64,000 nucleotides of DNA from Xenopus tropicalis (lineage: Eukaryota; Chordata; Amphibia; Anura; Pipidae), in the NCBI RefSeq assembly GCF_000004195.4, contig NC_030684.2, positions 106,779,929 through 106,843,928 on the forward strand, read 5' to 3'. Position 1 is the first letter of the stretch, and each line of letters starts with the position of its first letter. This document shows positions 59,769 to 64,000 of the stretch, piece by piece. The translations under genes and the position numbers were made by a program. Below the pieces are notes generated by a model that worked only from the letters and a program-made list of their open reading frames with translations, made no database searches and was not told the DNA's origin.

Positions 59769-60361
59769 TTGGGTAAATCTTTACGTACTAATTGGGCTAT
59801 TGTCAAGGCCGACATGACATTGGGTAGATTGTGCCCGAATCCCCCGCTAATCGGCTATCGCAGAGGCAAGAACCTAAGAGATATGTTGGTGACCAGTGAC
59901 CCTGTCCGGAGTTATTTGCCGGCCAAGAGTCCTTCTACTTGGTTAAATGAGGCTAAACTACTGGACCACATACTGGACAAAGGTTTTCAATACGGCATCG
60001 TATTACTTGCACTACAACATATGTCATATATCTGATCACATGCCCATGTGGGCTTTCATACGTTGGCAAGACGGATTTGACGTTGCGCCAGCGTATGGAT
60101 GCCCACAGATCGGCGATTAATACAGCATTCAGAGACAATACTACCACAAAACCTGTTGCTAAGCATTTCCTGGATGTGGGACATCGGTTGCCCACCTTTA
60201 GTTATAAAGCCATCGATCATGTGCCTATGCCGAGACGGGGTGGTGACAGATCGAGGTTGTTGCTCCAACGAGAATCCTTTTGGATCAAGAAGTTTGATAC
60301 ACTTTCGCCAAAAGGACTTAATGAGTACTGTTCTCTCAATTGTTTTCTACCTGTTAGGTGA
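59769..60361 (+). pseudogene. Penelope-like RT C-terminus and GIY-YIG endonuclease, frameshifted
   Basis: The first frame (59769-60035) carries PPLIGYRRGKNLRDMLV, a pattern typical of the region after the reverse transcriptase domain. The second frame, open from about 59984 to the stop at 60359-60361, carries SIRHRITC, then TTYVIYLITCPCGLSYVGKT (GIY-like VIY and YIG-like YVG), the arginine-containing LRQRMDAHR, the glutamate in LLLQRESFW and GLNEYC. These are the expected catalytic positions of the domain. One frameshift, and a deletion of the preceding cysteine-containing linker, lie near 59975-59985, so the copy is dead. Confidence 0.88.
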
Positions 60362-60544
60362 TTTTAATGTATAATATAAACTGTAATATCGCTGGGATAA
60401 TTTACATGTAAATATGGGATCGGTTTTCTTTGCTGTGGGCATAGTCTATGTCTGATTGGAGCAGGGGGGCTAGCTGACTGATGTGTCACGCATGGGTGGG
60501 GCTAATTATGTATATAAAGTTTTATTGATTGGATTGTGTGTTGA

Positions 60545-60600
60545 GGGTATAACATTGTGAACAAGGTCCTAGACCCGGACCGAAACGTCGATGTATTAAT
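60545..60600 (+). ncRNA. Decayed hammerhead-like core in Penelope 3' end
   Basis: GGTCC (60565-60569) and GGACC (60577-60581) form a perfect 5-bp stem followed directly by GAAAC (60582-60586), as in stem II and the GAAA of a hammerhead. The upstream core box reads GTGAACA rather than CTGANGA, so this copy is unlikely to cleave. Confidence 0.35.
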
Positions 60601-60726
60601 TATGTAATTGCCTAAAATAAAGACAAGTATTTGGCATTGGAGTGCGCATAACCTGTGGAATATTTTATATGCAGAACAATCATTTGCAGCACCCAAAGAG
60701 ACTGTTTGATAAAAATCAAGGGCGTG

Positions 60727-60747
60727 CACACACACACACACACACAT
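60727..60747. repeat. (CA)n microsatellite
   Basis: About ten CA units. It follows the end of the Penelope-like copy by about 70 bp. Confidence 0.95.
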
Positions 60748-60788
60748 ATTTACTTTTACTGTACCAAAACCATGGGGTATGAGCTGAC

Positions 60789-60964
60789 CAGGGGCGCTTC
60801 TGCCATTAGGCGAGTTGAGAAACTCGCCTCAGGCAGCAGAAGCGCCCCAGTTAAAAAGCCGCTCCTGGTAACTTTAAGGGCCGAATTTCCGTTTTTTAAG
60901 GTAAGCGCTGGGGAGCGGCATCCAGGAGCCGCCTCAGGCGGCGATATGTCCAGAATCGCCCCTG
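60789..60964. mobile_element. hAT-like MITE with 8-bp TSD
   Basis: Starts CAGGGGCGCTTCTGCC and ends CAGAATCGCCCCTG; flanks GAGCTGAC (60781-60788) and GAGCCGAC (60965-60972) are a one-mismatch 8-bp duplication. It contains the inner hairpin GGCGAGTTGAGAAACTCGCC. GC-rich. Confidence 0.8.
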
Positions 60965-60972
60965 GAGCCGAC

Positions 60973-63381
60973 TTAGGGCACAACCTTAAATAGTAACAAA
61001 TAAGGCTTGATTCCCCTTTCCCCAGAATTCCAGCGTCATTGTGATCACAAGTAGGCTTTAATAAACCACACCCTATAATGTAACACAAGGATAATGAAGA
61101 TTTTTCACATAAAGCGTTTAAAATAATGAGAAAACAGCTTGTTCATGTTTTTTTGGCTGTCCAAATTATAGCTAAGAGTCTGCAATCTGCATTTAACCTT
61201 TTTAGATGGGGAACAGCTACCCTTTTTCTTGTATTCCCTTGCTCCTTGTAGGAAAACATATCCTTCATAAAGGAGTGGTATGTCAGTGCTTAAAATCAAT
61301 AGTGGATATAAAGGGATGTCAACCTGCCAGGAAAGTTTTCAGGAGCATTTTGGCAAGGTTTCTATAAGCCCTAATCATGTCCAATCTGTATCATATTTAA
61401 ATCTGGGAGGGTTTGCAGGTCTTTTCACTGGCAGGGTCAAAATTAAGTTGGGTACAAATTAATGTAAGTGGGAGACTGGAACAGTTAAACCTGGGCCAAT
61501 CCCAGGACAGCTGAGATGTCTAAATGTGATGTGAAAAAATAAAAAAAAACTATCCAACACTTACAGAGCAATTCCTTTAATGAACAAAGAAAGCAGAGAG
61601 TCAAACAGTTGCTCGAAACAGAACTTTCTCACTCCATAGATAAATTCTGGCAGTGCCAACTGTCATTTACACAGTGCACCAAAGAAATGTGCAGCAGGCT
61701 CAGAGCTAAGGAAATAGCAAACACATGAGAATGTGCGGTTTAAATGAGGATAGAGAAGTGGTCCCTAAAACAGTCTGGTTGAGGTTCTTGGACAACAACT
61801 TTTACAGACACAGAGTGTTTTATTGATTCAGAGCTGAAACTTTCACATATGTTTCCCCTTTTTTTATATTTCCCCTCCAGAAGCTAAAATATCTGGCGAT
61901 GGATCATAATTTGACCTTTTATGTATGGAAAAGTCCTTACTTTTTAGTCACAATGTCTCCCTCTTAAATGTAACACATGCATTGCCAATGCTGGCAAACT
62001 CTTGTTCCAAATCAACAGAAAGGCTTCTTTAACTGAATATTATTTGTAAGCAGAGTATTAAAAAATGTGCCAGGATTGTCAAGATGTGGCTAATAAAATA
62101 TTAACAGATCAATTAATAAATGAAGATTTGCAGAATCAGGAGGGAGAATTTATGACTACCTTTCTGGAAGTACTTATGTGTGTAAGTTATCCAAAAATCA
62201 AAAAGCTCACCATACAAGTGGTTCTGTAGAATGGATCACAAGGGTGATCTGCTTAGTTATTACAACCATGTATAACCCCTCAAATATTCCCCCTACAAAG
62301 CTAGGTGTTAACCAAGATGAGGGCAGGGTTTCAGGTTCATCCGGCCAACTTGATCGATATTTCATCAAGGTGAATCAGATATCTATCAATAAAGGCAATT
62401 ATGCTGTTCCTATGTAAGGTCTAATGGGGTGCCAAACTGGTCAAAAAAAGGCCAACTCAGCAACAAGTATCTGTCTATGCAAGTTAAAAGACTGCTATTA
62501 CGATAAGGTTACCAGAACATTTGAAAAATCAGGGACACCTTTAAGTTGCTGTGTTGCTCTGGTTACTTATTAATTGAAACAGGGAAAGCCTTTTAGCTGA
62601 ATTTTCTTGACATGTCCCCTATTTTTCCCATGATCTGGCAACCTTACTTTTCAACCCATTAAGAATGATGTAACTACCCTTCTGTTGTATTGTTATTCTA
62701 TACACATTGTTTTCAGAACAGAAGACCCTATCAGGGTCATGGCATGTATGGCATTTTGATGGCCTCTACTTGGCACAGTTGAAATCTCCCCAACTGGCTG
62801 CAGATCGCTTCTCATTCAGCTTCCCATTCAGAGCCACACACATGCATATAAATGTGACATGCTGAAAGCAATACAATTAGAATTAAAAAAATGCAGCCGA
62901 CGTGGAGCCCCTGAAAGTGGCATTCAGAATTTTAAAGAGGTATGATCACATAAGTAAAGCTAGCTGATATAAGCAGCCAACGCAACTTCCCCAGAAGTTG
63001 GTAGTTTATTGGCTTCTGTATTGGGTTTACCATAGAGTGAGGACCAAATCAGCCAGCTAAAGTGGTTCATTGACTATCTGGTTGCATATGTCTGCATTAT
63101 GATCCAGGTATGGCCATTGTACCACAACATAGGATCAGCATAATTTGGCCCAGTACATGAGTGGCCAAAACCTTCTATCTATATTACAGGAACATCTTAC
63201 TACACAGCCTATAGGGAGCCAGTCAATTGTTTTTGGTCTTACTATCAAAAACGTCCACTCTAAAGCTGTGATTCCCCAACTATGTAGCCAGTTCCTCTAG
63301 GTGGGCCCACACCAGTAGCTGAGAGGGGTCCAGACTGAAGGTCAGCTAGGCTGAGATTTGTGGAGATGGTCTTTGGTTCTC
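60973..63381. other. Non-coding; no clear element
   Basis: AT-rich, without coding or repeat signatures that I can support. It precedes the perfect palindrome at 63382. Confidence 0.5.
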
Positions 63382-63470
63382 CTGACACATCTTAAAAGCC
63401 CTGCCTGACGGTAGTGTGGCTCCACTATGGAGCCACACTACCGTCAGGCAGGGCTTTTAAGATGTGTCAG
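63382..63470. repeat. Perfect inverted repeat, 43-bp arms, 3-base centre
   Basis: The arm CTGACACATCTTAAAAGCCC continues with TGCCTGACGGTAGTGTGGCT and CCA (63382-63424); its exact reverse complement occupies 63428-63470, with CTA between. No mismatch was found. No known MITE terminus or target duplication is obvious. Could be a fold-back element, a template-switch product, or an assembly artefact. Confidence 0.85.
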
Positions 63471-64000
63471 TAACACTGTTATGAGCTAACGGGGGCCTCA
63501 CAAAATGAAGGACCTCAAAGGGGGATTAAAAGAAAAATGTCTGGCTAAGGGCTAAAGGCATCCACTTCTAAATTGTATTTCAACTCCAATCAATTCTTAT
63601 TACCTGTTTTTAAAATATAGCTTAGCATCAAGTTTCACAAGTTTTTAAATAATCTAAGTATAAAATGCAGCATATTTTCCAAGCACTTTTTTCCTTTTCC
63701 CCAAGAACTGAATACAGCAAACTGGTGACATCACCCCCTCAGTTGCTAGGATACCTGATTGCGGTGGCAAGATTAATGTAAAGAACACAAGTATGCCTGG
63801 GAAGGAAAAACGAAAGCTATATATTTTAAACATATTACATTTCAGTCTTCTCATACGGAACTATAGAGACATATAAAGCATAGTGTTGCATAGAAAATAG
63901 GTCATTATGTTAGAAAACACCCATCAAATAATGAACGGATTCCGATAAGAAAACAGATCAGTGACCTTCACTACACAGCTCAGAACCCAGCTTCCCTGCA
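63471..64000. other. Non-coding end of window
   Basis: No exon or element recognised. The window ends in single-copy-looking sequence. Confidence 0.5.

Larger units (their letters stand above)
59766..60655 (+). mobile_element. Penelope-like retroelement, 3' portion
   Basis: About 0.9 kb of a plus-strand retroelement. It contains the reverse transcriptase C-terminal region, a GIY-YIG endonuclease, and a 3' noncoding end with GGTCC, loop, GGACC, GAAAC (60565-60586) and AATAAAGA (60617 on). The 5' part, including the reverse transcriptase catalytic YxDD region, is absent. Penelope-like elements use the GIY-YIG domain for target cutting (family knowledge). Confidence 0.85.

Overview
This window is vertebrate genomic DNA, almost certainly from a clawed frog (Xenopus; X. 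tropicalis seems likelier than X. laevis because MITEs are so dense, but this cannot be settled by reading alone). The evidence is a vertebrate split gene with small exons and kilobase introns, AT-rich noncoding DNA, and many copies of amphibian-type DNA-transposon remnants, including T2/Kolobok-like MITEs at TTAA sites, hAT-like elements with 8-bp target duplications, and Tc1-like and Penelope-like remnants.

There is one protein-coding gene, on the minus strand: sipa1l1 (SIPA1L1/SPAR1, signal-induced proliferation-associated 1-like 1), a Rap GTPase-activating protein with a PDZ domain. Ten consecutive coding exons can be placed to the base, from the ATG at 31838 down to 812. Their phases all match and together they give 3533 nt, or 1177 complete codons plus 2 nt. 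The order is a long N-terminal exon (30347-31838), the region before and through the RapGAP domain (24234-24364, 22344-22532, 16505-16679, 12854-12957, 8734-8891, start of 6988-7564), the PDZ domain (4953-5227), and serine-rich exons (2833-3111, 812-964). The remaining C-terminal exons lie beyond position 1.

From 31842 to 64000 I see no coding exon. A good splice acceptor three bases before the ATG makes this most likely the 5' intron and/or upstream region of the same gene. It is filled with mobile-element debris: a Penelope-like retroelement remnant with a GIY-YIG nuclease domain (59766-60655), half a Tc1-like element (56865-57345), tRNA-derived SINE fragments, TA microsatellites, and many nested MITEs.

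The most interesting features outside the gene are a near-perfect 337-bp palindromic MITE at a TTAA site (18000-18336), a perfect 43-bp-arm inverted repeat at 63382-63470, hammerhead-ribozyme-like cores in Penelope-type sequence (57962-57991 and 60565-60586), and at least six readable nested insertions that give relative ages of MITE families. I found no convincing new biological system; the unusual content is repeat architecture.
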